Shown here piece by piece: positions 16,661 to 25,577 of a DNA stretch of 64,000 nucleotides. A model generated the notes under the pieces. It saw nothing but the letters and a program-made list of their open reading frames with translations, was not told the DNA's origin and made no database searches. Source of the DNA: Streptomyces syringium (GTDB lineage Bacteria > Actinomycetota > Actinomycetes > Streptomycetales > Streptomycetaceae); assembly GCF_017876625.1 (NCBI RefSeq), contig NZ_JAGIOH010000001.1, positions 1,426,001 to 1,490,000 on the forward strand, read 5' to 3'. Each line of letters starts with the position of its first letter. Position 1 is the first letter of the stretch. The position numbers were made by a program, and so were the translations under genes.

Positions 16661-18700
16661 TCACCGGTTGACGTCGGCGGGGCACAGGCGCCGCGGCTTC
16701 TTGTCGCCGCTCAGCTTCGCGTCGACACAGCCGCCGGGCAGCCCGCCGTGGGCCTTCGTGCCGAAGTTGGCGGTGACGGTGAGGGTGCCGTCGCCGAAGA
16801 CGGTGCGCTGGACGGTGCGGTCGGCGTTCAGGGTGCGGAAGCCGGTCATGGCCTGGGTGCCGGCCGCCTCGTGCAGGGGTTTGAAGTACTTCTGCAGCGC
16901 GGCGAGTTCGCTGCCGCGCTCCTGGATGGACGTGCCGTCGAGGACGAAGTTGAGCGGGGTGTTGTAGAGCATCGCCAGCAGGGCGCGGGTGGTCTTCTGC
17001 TGCGGGAGCTTGTCGTAGGACAGCTCCCACCGCTCGGTGTTGACGAGCGAGTCGTGCAGCGCGGTCTCGAACAGCGGGACGCGGTAGGCGGGGTCGTACA
17101 TGGCCTTCGCGACATCGGCGGGGAGCTCGGCGGGCTTGAAGAAGATTCCCGGGGCCTTGGCGGGGGTGTAGCCGCCCCACTTCTCCTTGTCCCTCTGCGC
17201 CTTCCACAGCCCGTCGACGACGGGGGTGCCGGATCCGTGGTCGAAGGCGAGCACCTGGTTGGACCAGGCGCCCGCGGACTCGGAGCCGAGGACGAGACGG
17301 TTCTTGCCGGACAGCCGCTGCATCCGGGCGAGCCGGTTGGCACGGTCGCGGGACTGGTCCATGGGGTGGGCGTCGCTGTGGTCGCGGAACAGCTCACCGG
17401 CGGCGTCGACGTCGAGGAAGTAGCTGTCGGCACCGTTGGCGGTCATCTTCTTGGTGCGGTCGGCGAGGTAGTGCCGGGTGGGCTCGGCCTTCTCGAACGC
17501 CTCGGAGCTGAGGTAGCAGCCGCGGTCGTGGAATCCGGGGACGGGCTTGCCGTCGGCGCCCTGAACGCAGAAGTCCGGATAGACCTTGTCGGGCCAGGCG
17601 GAGGTGGGGGCGTCGGAGGACTTGGGGTCCTGGCCGTTGGCGAAGGAGTCGTACGGCCCGACGAGGTACCCGGCCTTCTTGGCGGCGGCGACGGCGGCGG
17701 CGTCCATGGGCGTGTCGTCGGCGTCGTAGCCGAGCCACATCCGGTCCACGCCGAGCGCCCGCAGCTTCTTCATACCCTCGGCGGTACGGGCGTCGCCCCA
17801 CGTGTAGGCATGGAAGGCACCGAGCAGCTTCTTGGTGGCCGGCACCGCGTCGATCTTGGCGCGCAGACTGCCGAGCTGCCCGTGCTGCTCCAGCCAGGCA
17901 CGGTAGTCGACGGCGGGCGCGACGGGGGAACCGTCGGTGAGGGCGAAGGTGACGGTGTAGTCGGTGGTGCCCTCGCCGCGGGAGAACCGGTGGGTGGCGG
18001 TGGTGCGCAGCCGCCCGTGGTCGGACACCGATCGCAGGGAGGTGCCGATGTCGGTGGGCACGAGATAGCTGACGCCGCGGCCACCGAGGGTGTGCCCCCA
18101 CAGCGGCATGGTCAGCGCCGAGGACATGTCGAGCTCACTGTTGACGAGCTGCGCACGGTCGGAGTTCCAGAACGCGTCGCCCACGGGTATGGACAGCCCT
18201 TCGCCCCGCGGCAGTTGCACGGCGGAGGCGGCCCGGTCGGTCCCGGTGACGGGCCAGCTCAGTGTGCGGTCGGCGGCGCCGGTGGACTTGACGGAAACGA
18301 CGAGCCGCCCTTGCTCGGAGCGGGCGGTGACGGCCAGCCCGCTGCCTGGGTACGTCCAACGCGCGCCGTCGGCGGTGACGGTCACCTTCCCGGCCTTGCC
18401 GGGAGCGGTGGCGGCGGGGGCGGAGAGCTCGACTTCTCCCTTCGGCGTGCGTGCCGTCACGCGGAGCGTGGCCGTGTCGACGGTGGCGGTGCCGCCGCGG
18501 ACGGGCAGGTCGACGAGGTGACCGGCGTGGACGCGGGCCGACTGCGGTGCGCTGGCGGCGGTTTGGGCCTTGGCCTGGGGTGCGGTCGCCTGGGCCACCT
18601 CGGCGAGGGTGACGCACGGGACGGTGACCGCGAGGGCCACGGCGGCGGCACGGACGGTGCGGGCGGTCCGGGCATTCCGGCGGGAGGTGATGAAGTGCAT
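16661..18700 (-). CDS. Secreted glycoside-hydrolase-like protein
   Basis: The 679-residue product starts with a long signal peptide (twin basic residues, then VRAAAVALAVTVPCVTLAEVAQA). Residues 50-280 look like a beta-sandwich substrate-binding region. The following part resembles a TIM barrel: LLGAFHAYTWGD, MWLGYDADD, GADSYFLDVDAAGELFRDH and LVLGSESAGAW, with acidic residues at strand ends that could be catalytic. It reminds me of GH101-related secreted proteins of Streptomyces, but I would not fix the family. No binding module or cell-wall anchor is visible. No clear Shine-Dalgarno sequence precedes the ATG. Confidence 0.75.
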   Translation of the reverse strand: MHFITSRRNARTARTVRAAAVALAVTVPCVTLAEVAQATAPQAKAQTAASAPQSARVHAGHLVDLPVRGGTATVDTATLRVTARTPKGEVELSAPAATAPGKAGKVTVTADGARWTYPGSGLAVTARSEQGRLVVSVKSTGAADRTLSWPVTGTDRAASAVQLPRGEGLSIPVGDAFWNSDRAQLVNSELDMSSALTMPLWGHTLGGRGVSYLVPTDIGTSLRSVSDHGRLRTTATHRFSRGEGTTDYTVTFALTDGSPVAPAVDYRAWLEQHGQLGSLRAKIDAVPATKKLLGAFHAYTWGDARTAEGMKKLRALGVDRMWLGYDADDTPMDAAAVAAAKKAGYLVGPYDSFANGQDPKSSDAPTSAWPDKVYPDFCVQGADGKPVPGFHDRGCYLSSEAFEKAEPTRHYLADRTKKMTANGADSYFLDVDAAGELFRDHSDAHPMDQSRDRANRLARMQRLSGKNRLVLGSESAGAWSNQVLAFDHGSGTPVVDGLWKAQRDKEKWGGYTPAKAPGIFFKPAELPADVAKAMYDPAYRVPLFETALHDSLVNTERWELSYDKLPQQKTTRALLAMLYNTPLNFVLDGTSIQERGSELAALQKYFKPLHEAAGTQAMTGFRTLNADRTVQRTVFGDGTLTVTANFGTKAHGGLPGGCVDAKLSGDKKPRRLCPADVNR

Positions 18701-18978
18701 GAGGAGTTGATAACGAACGGGATTAAGAAGGTTCTAAGACGCGGCGGTTGGCGGGGCGGCCGAGGCGCGTCGCTGACTGGCCGTGGGCTGGGCTCCCCCT
18801 CCGCCGGGGTGACTGCCCGTCAAGCCCGCATCAGTGCGCTCGCCGACGCCGGCACCTGTTCGGAGCCGCTTGGACGTCGTCGCACCCCATACCGCACAAA
18901 TCAACCCATCACGTAAAACCGCCTACGAGTCGCAGCGCACACTGCAATGCTTATGTGCAGCGCAACTCGTGAGAGGTA

Positions 18979-19713
18979 ATGGTGAGCCAGCCACCGAATG
19001 CCCCAAGGGGTCCCAGAGCACTCAACCCACTGTGGATCATCTCGCTGTTCTTGACGGTATCAGAAGCCGCCGCAGGTGCGGCGGCCACCCAAACGCAAGG
19101 CTGGCTGCAAGCGGTTCTGGTGCTCTTTTCCGTGATCTTTCCGATAGGAGTCGCCTCCGCGTTTTTCACGATCCTCGTGCAGCGACCCTACGTCCTCTAC
19201 GCGCCGAAGGACTACTCCAAGAACCCGAGCGTACGAGACTTCGTCAACGCTCTCAACACTTCACGCAACCGCAGCGTGGAAAACATGGAGGCGTCAATTC
19301 GCTCGGCAATAGAGGAGGTGATCCCGAAGATGCTCGATGCGAAGATGGGCGCCATCGGCAAGGACGCCATAGTGGCAGGGGTGATCGAGAGCGCACGCGA
19401 AGACTTCCGCCATCGCTTCATCGAGGTCTCCTACAGCCAAATGGATCACGATGTGGCGTCGGTGCGCATTCCGGTAGGCGACGACACCCTCGTGCAGGAA
19501 TTCCTGAACGAGGCGTGGTCGTTCGCGCCGGAGTGGGTCCCGCCGTACACGTACGGAGACAAGTGGGTGTTGATCGACGAAAAGAAGGGACACGCCTACC
19601 GCAGGATGGGAACAGCCTGGGCCCGCCTGCAAAGAAAAGAGTCGGACGACAGGCTGCTTTACAGTACGGGGATTTCAGCAGGGGACACCCTGCATGCCGT
19701 GCCGCTCAGCTAG
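18979..19713 (+). CDS. Hypothetical protein with two N-terminal membrane helices
   Basis: The protein is 244 residues, with two hydrophobic segments near residues 15-60 (LWIISLFLTVSEAAAGA and VLVLFSVIFPIGVASAFF), then a cytoplasmic part with a helical stretch (RSVENMEASIRSAIEEVIP) and a mixed C-terminal domain. Codon use is less GC-biased than in neighbours, which suggests recent acquisition. GAGAGG at 18971-18976 favours the GTG at 18982 over the ATG at 18979. No family recognised. It lies at the left edge of a patch of decayed genes, perhaps the one intact passenger. Confidence 0.75.
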   Translation: MVSQPPNAPRGPRALNPLWIISLFLTVSEAAAGAAATQTQGWLQAVLVLFSVIFPIGVASAFFTILVQRPYVLYAPKDYSKNPSVRDFVNALNTSRNRSVENMEASIRSAIEEVIPKMLDAKMGAIGKDAIVAGVIESAREDFRHRFIEVSYSQMDHDVASVRIPVGDDTLVQEFLNEAWSFAPEWVPPYTYGDKWVLIDEKKGHAYRRMGTAWARLQRKESDDRLLYSTGISAGDTLHAVPLS

Positions 19714-20144
19714 CGGCTCGCACAGGCGCCTACCGTCGCGCCTGTTTGCGTTGCAGCGCCGGGATCGCCACGATCTTCTCGGCATCGAGATGGCCCCATA
19801 AGATCCCGGCCGGGCGATTTGGCGCATACGCTCATTCATTCGGACACCTCCCCCTGCTGGGTGGCCAGTTGAGCGCAACTGTCGGCCCGCCGCAATCACC
19901 TCAGCTCAACGGGGGTTAACAGCAGCTCGGTTAACCCCTGTCGGCTTCCGACTCGTTGCCCGTCGGGATTCCCTGGAAGGGTGCACGGAGGCGAGTTCAC
20001 CACTGCTCAGCCGAAGGACTGGCGTCTTGTGCGCACCAACTAGGTGGAGCAGAACCGCCCTCTAACGGTACTGGCAAGGCACCCCCATTTGGGGATGGGC
20101 CGGCAACCGTCGACCCTGGGCGACCAGGAGATGGAGTCACGCAC
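19714..20144. other. 430-bp gene-free stretch with operator-like repeat
   Basis: I see no convincing coding frame between the hypothetical gene and the small peptide at 20145. The only clear structure is the inverted repeat at 19912-19938. A GGAG at 20133-20136 serves as ribosome site for the next gene. Confidence 0.6.
19912..19938. promoter_or_regulatory. Perfect inverted repeat GGGGTTAAC-N9-GTTAACCCC
   Basis: Two 9-base arms at 19912-19920 and 19930-19938 are perfectly complementary and separated by 9 bases. It lies about 210 bases upstream of the decayed peptide/JmjC cassette and looks like a dimeric regulator site. AT-containing arms are unusual in this GC-rich DNA. No regulator gene is adjacent. 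Confidence 0.5.
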
Positions 20145-20299
20145 ATGGCAGCGCAGAAGGACAACCTGCTGATCGGCGTCGAGAGCCTGACCAAGGTCCA
20201 GGACCGCTTCACCGCCGAGGCGCGGAGTCCGACCCCACCGGCACCTCCGCGGGCGACGACGGCGAGAACCGCGACGGCCTGAACCTCCCCCAGGAGTAG
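20145..20299 (+). pseudogene. Small peptide gene, apparently frameshifted
   Basis: An ATG at 20145 with GGAG 8 nt upstream starts MAAQKDNLLIGVESLTKV and stays in frame to about 20220. The frame then turns into Pro/Thr-rich sequence with poor third-position GC, ending at 20282. Shifting by one base near 20218-20226 restores almost pure GC third positions and gives an acidic tail, ENRDGLNLPQE, with a stop at 20297. The restored product is about 50 residues. It could be a precursor peptide because modifying-enzyme remnants follow, but no known leader motif is present. A base-calling error is possible. Confidence 0.5.
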
Positions 20300-20366
20300 C
20301 GCCACCAGCACACCACAGCACCGACCAGGGGCTCGTCGTACACGGCGGGCCCCCGACCCTCGCCCC

Positions 20367-21537
20367 ATGACGCAGACCGGTGCACTCGGAGCCGCCTTCG
20401 CCCAGGGGACGATCGAGGATGTTTCCCTGCTCGACCGGCTGCTCAATCCCAGCAAGCTGTTGGACCTGGTGATGCGCCGCAGCGTCACCACGCCCCAGTT
20501 CCGCATCTTCCAGAGCGGCGTCGAACTGCACCCCGGCCGCTATATCCACCCCTCCGTCACCCGACGCGGACAGGCCATCCCCATGGCTGACATGCGACGC
20601 GCCGGGGAACTGATGCGAGAGGGCTGCATGATGGTCCTGGATGAGGTCGACTTCTTCGACCCGACCATGGAGGCCACCTGCCGCGCACTCCAGTGGTGGG
20701 CCCGCGAACTGGTCCAGGTCAACGCTTACCTGACCACGCAGGACGCCAGCGGCTTCAAGCTCCACTGGGGCGACCACAACGTCGTAGTCGTCCAGGCCCG
20801 CCGGCCGCAAGAGCTGGGAGGTCCGTGGCGCCTCGCGCAAGGTGCCGATGTACCGCGACTCGGCCCCCAACTCCGAGCCCGGCGACGAGATCGTGTGGCA
20901 GGGCGTCATGGAGCCCGGGGACGTGATGCACATCCCGCGCGGTTTCTGGCACCAGGCCACACGGGACGACCAGGGCGACGGTTACAGCCTGCACGCCACT
21001 TTCGGCATCGTGAAGCGCGTCGGCGTGAACTGGCTGGCCTGGCTCACCGACCAGGCGCGAACCCAGAAGCTGTTCCGGTGCGACCTGGACCGCTGGAACT
21101 CGGTCGGCCAGTGGGAGGGGCAACAGCAGCTCCTGGCCAAGGCTGTTGCCGAGATGGCCGCCAAGCTGACACCTCAGGGCTTCCTCGATGCCCGCGAGCG
21201 GGAACGCCCGGCCGCCCGCCATGTGCCCGCGACCGGCCTGTTCGGCAAGCCTGCGGCCGTCGTATGCGTCACGGACTTCGAGCCCGTGATCCAGCAACAC
21301 CGTGACACCGTGGACGTCCTCGCCGCAGGCAAGAAGCTCACCTTCGCCGGCAAGGCGTACCCCGCCCTCACCCTGCTCCTCAGCGGCCACCCCGTCGACA
21401 TCTGCGACACCGCTGAGAAGACCGGCGTGGACGTGGAACAGCTCGCCGAGATCCTGCTGAAGGAGGAGCTGTGCACGGAGCTGACCCCCGCCTTGTCCTC
21501 GGCCTACACCGGTCTCGTCACCATCGCGACATCCTGA
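20367..21537 (+). pseudogene. JmjC/cupin-domain protein, frameshifted
   Basis: The first frame from the ATG at 20367 encodes a cupin-like start (VNAYLTTQDASGFKLHWGDH) with the metal-binding HxD of the JmjC fold, read here as HWGD. Near 20795-20808 the frame breaks. One base to the right the text continues GRKSWEVRGASRKVPMYRD, EPGDVMHIPRGFWHQA (the distal metal histidine) and a C-terminal winged-helix-like region to 21537. A single extra base in a C/G run explains the break. Restored length is about 389 residues. The family contains 2-oxoglutarate/Fe(II) hydroxylases acting on proteins or peptides. Either a true pseudogene or a sequencing error. Confidence 0.8.
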
Positions 21538-22136
21538 CGCCCGCGCTTCACCTCGGCGTCACCGCACTGGACACCGCGGCTCCCTACCTCGGATTCCGCT
21601 CACACACGGCATTGGCCGAGACTGCGGCCGATCTGTTGCCGAAGTTCACCCTCTCCACAAAGATGGGCTCCTCCATAACCCCGAGCGGAGCCTCACGGGC
21701 CTGTCCCCGGCTGACGGCCACTCTCTCCTCGGCAGCGCCTGCATCGCTCTGGCCGACGCCGCCCGCGAGGGCCTGTGCTGTGCCTGGGGCGTGGCCTCGT
21801 GGGACCCCCGGCCGCTTGGGACGGTGGGGGTGGACGGCCTGCCTTCTCCGGACGGCTTGACGATCCGGGCCGGGCTCCTCGTAGGGGTCGACCTCCTCGA
21901 TGCCACGGCGATCCTGCGTCGGTCCCCGGCCGTTCCTGCGACCGCCCCACGACGGTCTGTCCCGCATGCAGGCAGCGTTCCGGACCGCGTTCCACCTGCC
22001 CAGAGTTGCCGCAACGGCGGTCGGCACCGACGATCCCGGTCACCTGGCCCAACTGGTGCTGGCCCTGGGCGCCAAGGTGGACACTGCTGCCGTCAACCAG
22101 TACCTGTGCGCCCTCCACTCACGCCGTCAGAGCTGA
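21471..22136 (+). pseudogene. Aldo-keto reductase remnant, deleted and frameshifted
   Basis: A GTG at 21471, preceded by AAGGAGGAG and overlapping the JmjC 3' end by 67 bases, starts an aldo-keto reductase (VTALDTAAPYLGFRSH, then LPKFTLSTKMG). The text then jumps to another frame at 21677 with NPERSLTGLS and CCAWGVASWDP, so roughly 60 residues between the strand containing the catalytic lysine and the LHNPERS strand are missing. A third frame carries the C-terminus (FRTAFHLPRVAATAVGTDD) to 22136. At least two lesions make this a real pseudogene and not just a read error. Confidence 0.8.
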
Positions 22137-22420
22137 AGCTCAGCCACCAGGCGTTCGGCTTCCTTCCGGGCCGGCGCCAGTAGCGGGTCCTCCTCGTAGG
22201 CGTGCGGTCCGACGATCTTCGACAGGAAGACAGCGCCATCAGCTTGCCGTCCCGGCTCTCCAAGTCCGCACGCCGCTCCCGGCGGACGCGGTCCGCGAGT
22301 GCCGGGACGGCCAGCGCGTTGCCCCACAGCGTTGCGGCGTCCAAGCCCCGGGGCGCCAGACCCCAGTCCTCCCAGTCGATGACTCGCGACCTCCTCAGCG
22401 AACGGACGACCGTAGCAGGA
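22127..22420 (-). pseudogene. Aminoglycoside-phosphotransferase-like kinase remnant
   Basis: On the reverse strand RVIDWEDWGLAPRGLDAATLW is the metal-binding VIDWED motif of APH-fold kinases, followed by an alpha-helical region. The frame shifts near 22225-22240 (one base missing after KLMAL) and continues FLSKIVGPHAYEEDP to a stop at 22127. The N-terminal lobe and the catalytic HGD loop are absent. It converges on the aldo-keto reductase remnant and overlaps its 3' end by ten bases. Confidence 0.72.
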
Positions 22421-22539
22421 GAGGGCTCGCCGTTCAGGCGAAGAACCCTGACGGGCGACGCGTGGCCCTGGCCAGCGACACCGACCGGATCAGCGGGTGC
22501 ACCACCGTGCCGGTATGGCCTTCCCGCCACACCAAGCAA

Positions 22540-22573
22540 GGGGCGGGCGCCCGGCCTCCCCGGTGCCCGCCCC
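22540..22573 (-). terminator. GC-rich hairpin after the ankyrin gene
   Basis: GGGGCGGGC at 22540-22548 pairs with GCCCGCCCC at 22565-22573, with extra pairing in the intervening sequence. It lies just past the ankyrin-gene stop on the reverse strand. There is no U-run, which is normal for Streptomyces. Confidence 0.6.
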
Positions 22574-22581
22574 CACCCGCC

Positions 22582-22995
22582 TCACTCCCCCCGGAACAGC
22601 TCCACCAGGTCCTGGCGGCCGAAGACCGCCGCCGCCTCGGTCGCCGAGGGGGAGCCCGCCTCCGGGTCCGCGCCGTGGGCGAGGAGGACGCGGACGACCT
22701 CGTCCTCGCCCTTGAAGACGGCGCCGCCGAGCGGGGTCTGGCCGCGGTCGTTGGGGCGGTTGGGGTCGGCGCCGCGCTGGAGCAGGGCGTTCACGGCGTC
22801 GAGGTGGCCGTGGTAGGCGGCCAGCATGATGAGGGAGTCACCCCTGTCGTTGGTGAGGTTGGCCGGTACACCCGCGTCCACATACGCGGCGAGCGTGTCC
22901 GTGTCCCCGTGTCGTGCCAGGTCGAAGACCTTGGACGCGAGCTGGAGTACCTCGGGGTCGTGTGCGGGCTCGGTCTCGGGGGTCGACTCGGTCAT
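22582..22995 (-). CDS. Ankyrin-repeat protein
   Basis: The 137-residue product has about three ankyrin repeats: GDTDTLAAYVDAGVPAN, RGDSLIMLAAYHGHLDAVNALLQRGADPN and GQTPLGGAVFKGEDEVVRVLLAHGADPE. Such small proteins in Streptomyces act as protein-binding modules of unknown target. The ATG at 22995 has GGAGGA about 7 nt upstream, and longer upstream frames lack a good ribosome site. No signal peptide or enzymatic domain. It borders the decayed accessory patch but has normal codon use. Confidence 0.92.
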   Translation of the reverse strand: MTESTPETEPAHDPEVLQLASKVFDLARHGDTDTLAAYVDAGVPANLTNDRGDSLIMLAAYHGHLDAVNALLQRGADPNRPNDRGQTPLGGAVFKGEDEVVRVLLAHGADPEAGSPSATEAAAVFGRQDLVELFRGE

Positions 22996-23426
22996 GGTCT
23001 GCGGTCCTCCGGGTTCGGCGCCTGGAACGGCACCCCGACTTGGGTGCCGCTCCACCCTACGTACGGCCGCGCGCGGGGGAACCGGCAGTGCCGTGCGGCG
23101 CGCGCCTCTTCGGCCAACCGGCCCCGGGCGGAGCTCACCGGTGAACGCGCGGACGGCCCCGGCGGAGTCGGGCGCGTCCGTCCGGGTGAATCACCGTCGA
23201 TCCCCATCGGCGGACGCCAAGGGCGTGGCAGGGGCGTCGATGATCGCCGGGGAGCCGGTTTCGGGCCGTGATTGCGGGGTTCGCCTCCCCCGGTGAAGTG
23301 ATCACCCATCCTCCCGATCGAGTGAATCGAACGATAAATAACCCCTTTGCCGCTTTTGCCGTATTAACACTTTCTGTGAGGCTGGAGGGACTCATGGTGA
23401 CCGTCCCCCACCAACAGGAGAACCCC
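22996..23426. other. Intergenic region with AT-rich promoter segment
   Basis: No coding frame is convincing here. From about 23316 to 23400 the sequence is clearly AT-richer than its surroundings (ACGATAAATAACC, CCGTATTAACAC), with a short CTTTTGCCG/CCTTTGCCG repeat. It probably carries the promoter of the 23427-25577 pair. Confidence 0.5.
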
Positions 23427-23621
23427 ATGATCCTGACCATCTCCGGCGTCGTGCTCCTCGGTGTCGTCGTGTTCCTGTTCTTCAGGAAGGACGGCCTGAA
23501 GGCATCGCACGCGCTCGTCTGCTGCCTCTTCGGCTTCTACCTCGCGGGAACGGCGATCGCGCCCAGCATCAAGGCGGGCGGGGCGAGCCTCGCGAGCCTG
23601 CTGGGCGGGCTCAAGTTCTGA
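23427..23621 (+). CDS. Small two-helix membrane protein
   Basis: The 64-residue product has two hydrophobic segments, ISGVVLLGVVVFLFF and ALVCCLFGFYLAGTAI, with KDG between them. The ATG at 23427 has AGGAG six bases upstream. It directly precedes the FtsK/TraB-like gene with a 42-base gap, an arrangement that resembles the small spread-type membrane proteins next to plasmid transfer ATPases of actinomycetes. Function unknown; a partner role for the next protein is inference. Confidence 0.8.
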   Translation: MILTISGVVLLGVVVFLFFRKDGLKASHALVCCLFGFYLAGTAIAPSIKAGGASLASLLGGLKF

Positions 23622-23663
23622 CGCCTCCCGCACCCCCGCACGTACCGACAACAGGAGACCGAC

Positions 23664-25577
23664 GTGGGCCGGCGTACGCTCCCCCGCTTTCTGTCCGAGA
23701 ACCCGACCATCACCCGTGTCCGGGAGTTCTCGCGCACCGTCGCCGACAATGCCGCTGATGTGCTCCACCCGCTGATCGTCGTCTCGCGTGGGCTGCGTTC
23801 CCTGGCCGCTTCCGGGCGGCGCAAGTGGGCCGAGACCCCGAAGGAACGGCGGGGGCCCACGGTGGTCCTGGTGGGCTCGTGCGTGTTCATCGTGGCGCTC
23901 GTGCCGTACGGGCCGGTGCTCGCCACGATCGGGCTGATGGCGGCGGCCGCCTGGGCGGGGCGCCGGAACGCGCCCCAGCCGGCGGCGGAGGTGGACGAGG
24001 CGGACACCGGACGGCTCCAGGCGCTGTACGAGGCCCTGGTGCCGTACTTCGCGGCCCCCGGGGACCCTGCGCCGCTCTACGCGCACGGGGGCAGCTGGAG
24101 TGCGGCCTTCGAGGGGCACGCCTTCGACGACCGGGGACGGCTGACCGCCCTCCGGCTGCGCTACCCCGCCTACTTCACCGACGGCGACGCCGAATCCCGC
24201 ACCCGGATCGAGCAGTTGCTGCACCTCAAGGCCGGCCGGGGCCGGGAGTACCGCTTCGACTGGGACGAGGCGGGCAACCGCCTCGCCCTGCACGCGCTGC
24301 CCGCGCTCGACACCGACGTCTTCGCCCAGCGGTTCGTCACCGCGCCCGGCGAGGCCGTGCTCGGCTTCACCGACGCCTCGGACGTCCAGCGGACCCTGCC
24401 GGTGACCGCGGGCGACGAGACCCGCGACGCACCGCCCGTCGTGTGGCGCACGGGCCAGCGGTCCACCGAGCCGCACCTGCTGGCCCTCGGCCAGCCGTCG
24501 AGCGGCACCACGACGCTGCTGCGCTCGATCGCTCTGCAGGTCCTCCACCACGGCGACGTCGTGGTGGTCGACGGCAGCGGCGCGGGCGAGTACGCCTTCC
24601 TGCGCGGCCGGGACGGGGTGCTGGCCGTCGAATCCTCCCTGCCGGGCGCCCTCGCGACGCTGGAGTGGGCGGCGCACGAGACCGAGCGCCGGCTGCTGAC
24701 CGCCAACCACGCCCGCCAGCAGGGCCGCCCGACGCCCGAGGACATCCGCCGCCCCTTGTGGGTCATCGTCGACCGGCCCACGGTGCTGAGCCATCTCGCC
24801 CGGGGCGAGGGGCGCCGCGATCCGCAGGAACTGCTCCAGGTACCCCTGCGGCACGGCCGGGTCGGCAACGTCACCGTCGCGGTGGCCGAACAGCTCGACG
24901 GCTACGAGCAGCTGACCGAGCCGGTCCGGACCCACACCCGCGCCCGGCTGGTCCTCGGCGCCGTGACCCCCGATCAGGTGTGCACCGCGCTCGGCGCGCC
25001 ACCGCACACCACACCGGCGCGGGACGTCCCGCCGGGCCGCGGCTACGCCCGGCTGGGCTCGGGCCCGGTGCACCGGGTCCAGGTGCCGCACACCCCGAAC
25101 CCGTACGACGAGGAGACGACCGACGCCCAGCGCGAGGCGGTGCTGTCCCTGCTGCCCGAGACCGCTCCCGTCCCGGGTGCGGCGGAGGACCCCTGGTCGT
25201 ACGCGGACCCCGCCCCGACCGCCGCCTCCGCCCCTCCCCCTGTCTCCGCCTCTGTCTCCACCTCCGTCCCCATCTCCGCCTATGCCTCCGCCTCCGCTTA
25301 TGACCCCGACCCGGACTCGACGGAGGGCGGCGCGGGCGCGGCGTGGGCGACCGCCGTCCCGGCGGCCGACGACGGCGGACCCACCTGGGCGGGCACCGAC
25401 CCGGTGTGGCTCAGTGTGGATTCGACGCAGGCCGGCCCCGGTTTGGCCTGGGCCGGTGCCGAACTGGCGGAGGCCGGCGAGGGCCGGCCGGGGCACGGTC
25501 CGGCCGGACCGGACACCGGTGACCGTGCCGGCCCCCACCACCCCGGCACGGACCCGAAGCCGCTTCAGGCCACGTAG
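23664..25577 (+). CDS. FtsK/SpoIIIE/TraB-like protein with degenerate P-loop
   Basis: The product is 637 residues. Two hydrophobic segments (VVLVGSCVFIVALVPYGPVLATIGLMAAAAWA) follow a basic N-terminus. The central part has the FtsK-type ATPase layout, but the Walker A region reads GQPSSGTTTLLR, with Thr in place of the nucleotide-binding Lys. A Walker B-like VVVVDGSG and WVIVDRPTVL follow. The last 130 residues are a low-complexity Pro/Ala/Ser tail. A GTG at 23664 has AGGAG six bases upstream. It may have lost ATPase activity and serve as a scaffold. It ends 13 bases inside the convergent MocR gene. Confidence 0.82.
   Translation: MGRRTLPRFLSENPTITRVREFSRTVADNAADVLHPLIVVSRGLRSLAASGRRKWAETPKERRGPTVVLVGSCVFIVALVPYGPVLATIGLMAAAAWAGRRNAPQPAAEVDEADTGRLQALYEALVPYFAAPGDPAPLYAHGGSWSAAFEGHAFDDRGRLTALRLRYPAYFTDGDAESRTRIEQLLHLKAGRGREYRFDWDEAGNRLALHALPALDTDVFAQRFVTAPGEAVLGFTDASDVQRTLPVTAGDETRDAPPVVWRTGQRSTEPHLLALGQPSSGTTTLLRSIALQVLHHGDVVVVDGSGAGEYAFLRGRDGVLAVESSLPGALATLEWAAHETERRLLTANHARQQGRPTPEDIRRPLWVIVDRPTVLSHLARGEGRRDPQELLQVPLRHGRVGNVTVAVAEQLDGYEQLTEPVRTHTRARLVLGAVTPDQVCTALGAPPHTTPARDVPPGRGYARLGSGPVHRVQVPHTPNPYDEETTDAQREAVLSLLPETAPVPGAAEDPWSYADPAPTAASAPPPVSASVSTSVPISAYASASAYDPDPDSTEGGAGAAWATAVPAADDGGPTWAGTDPVWLSVDSTQAGPGLAWAGAELAEAGEGRPGHGPAGPDTGDRAGPHHPGTDPKPLQAT

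Noticed and set aside
20145..20282. Reading the small peptide as a known lanthipeptide precursor
   Set aside because: No lanthipeptide synthetase is encoded nearby, no known leader motif is present and the frame appears broken.
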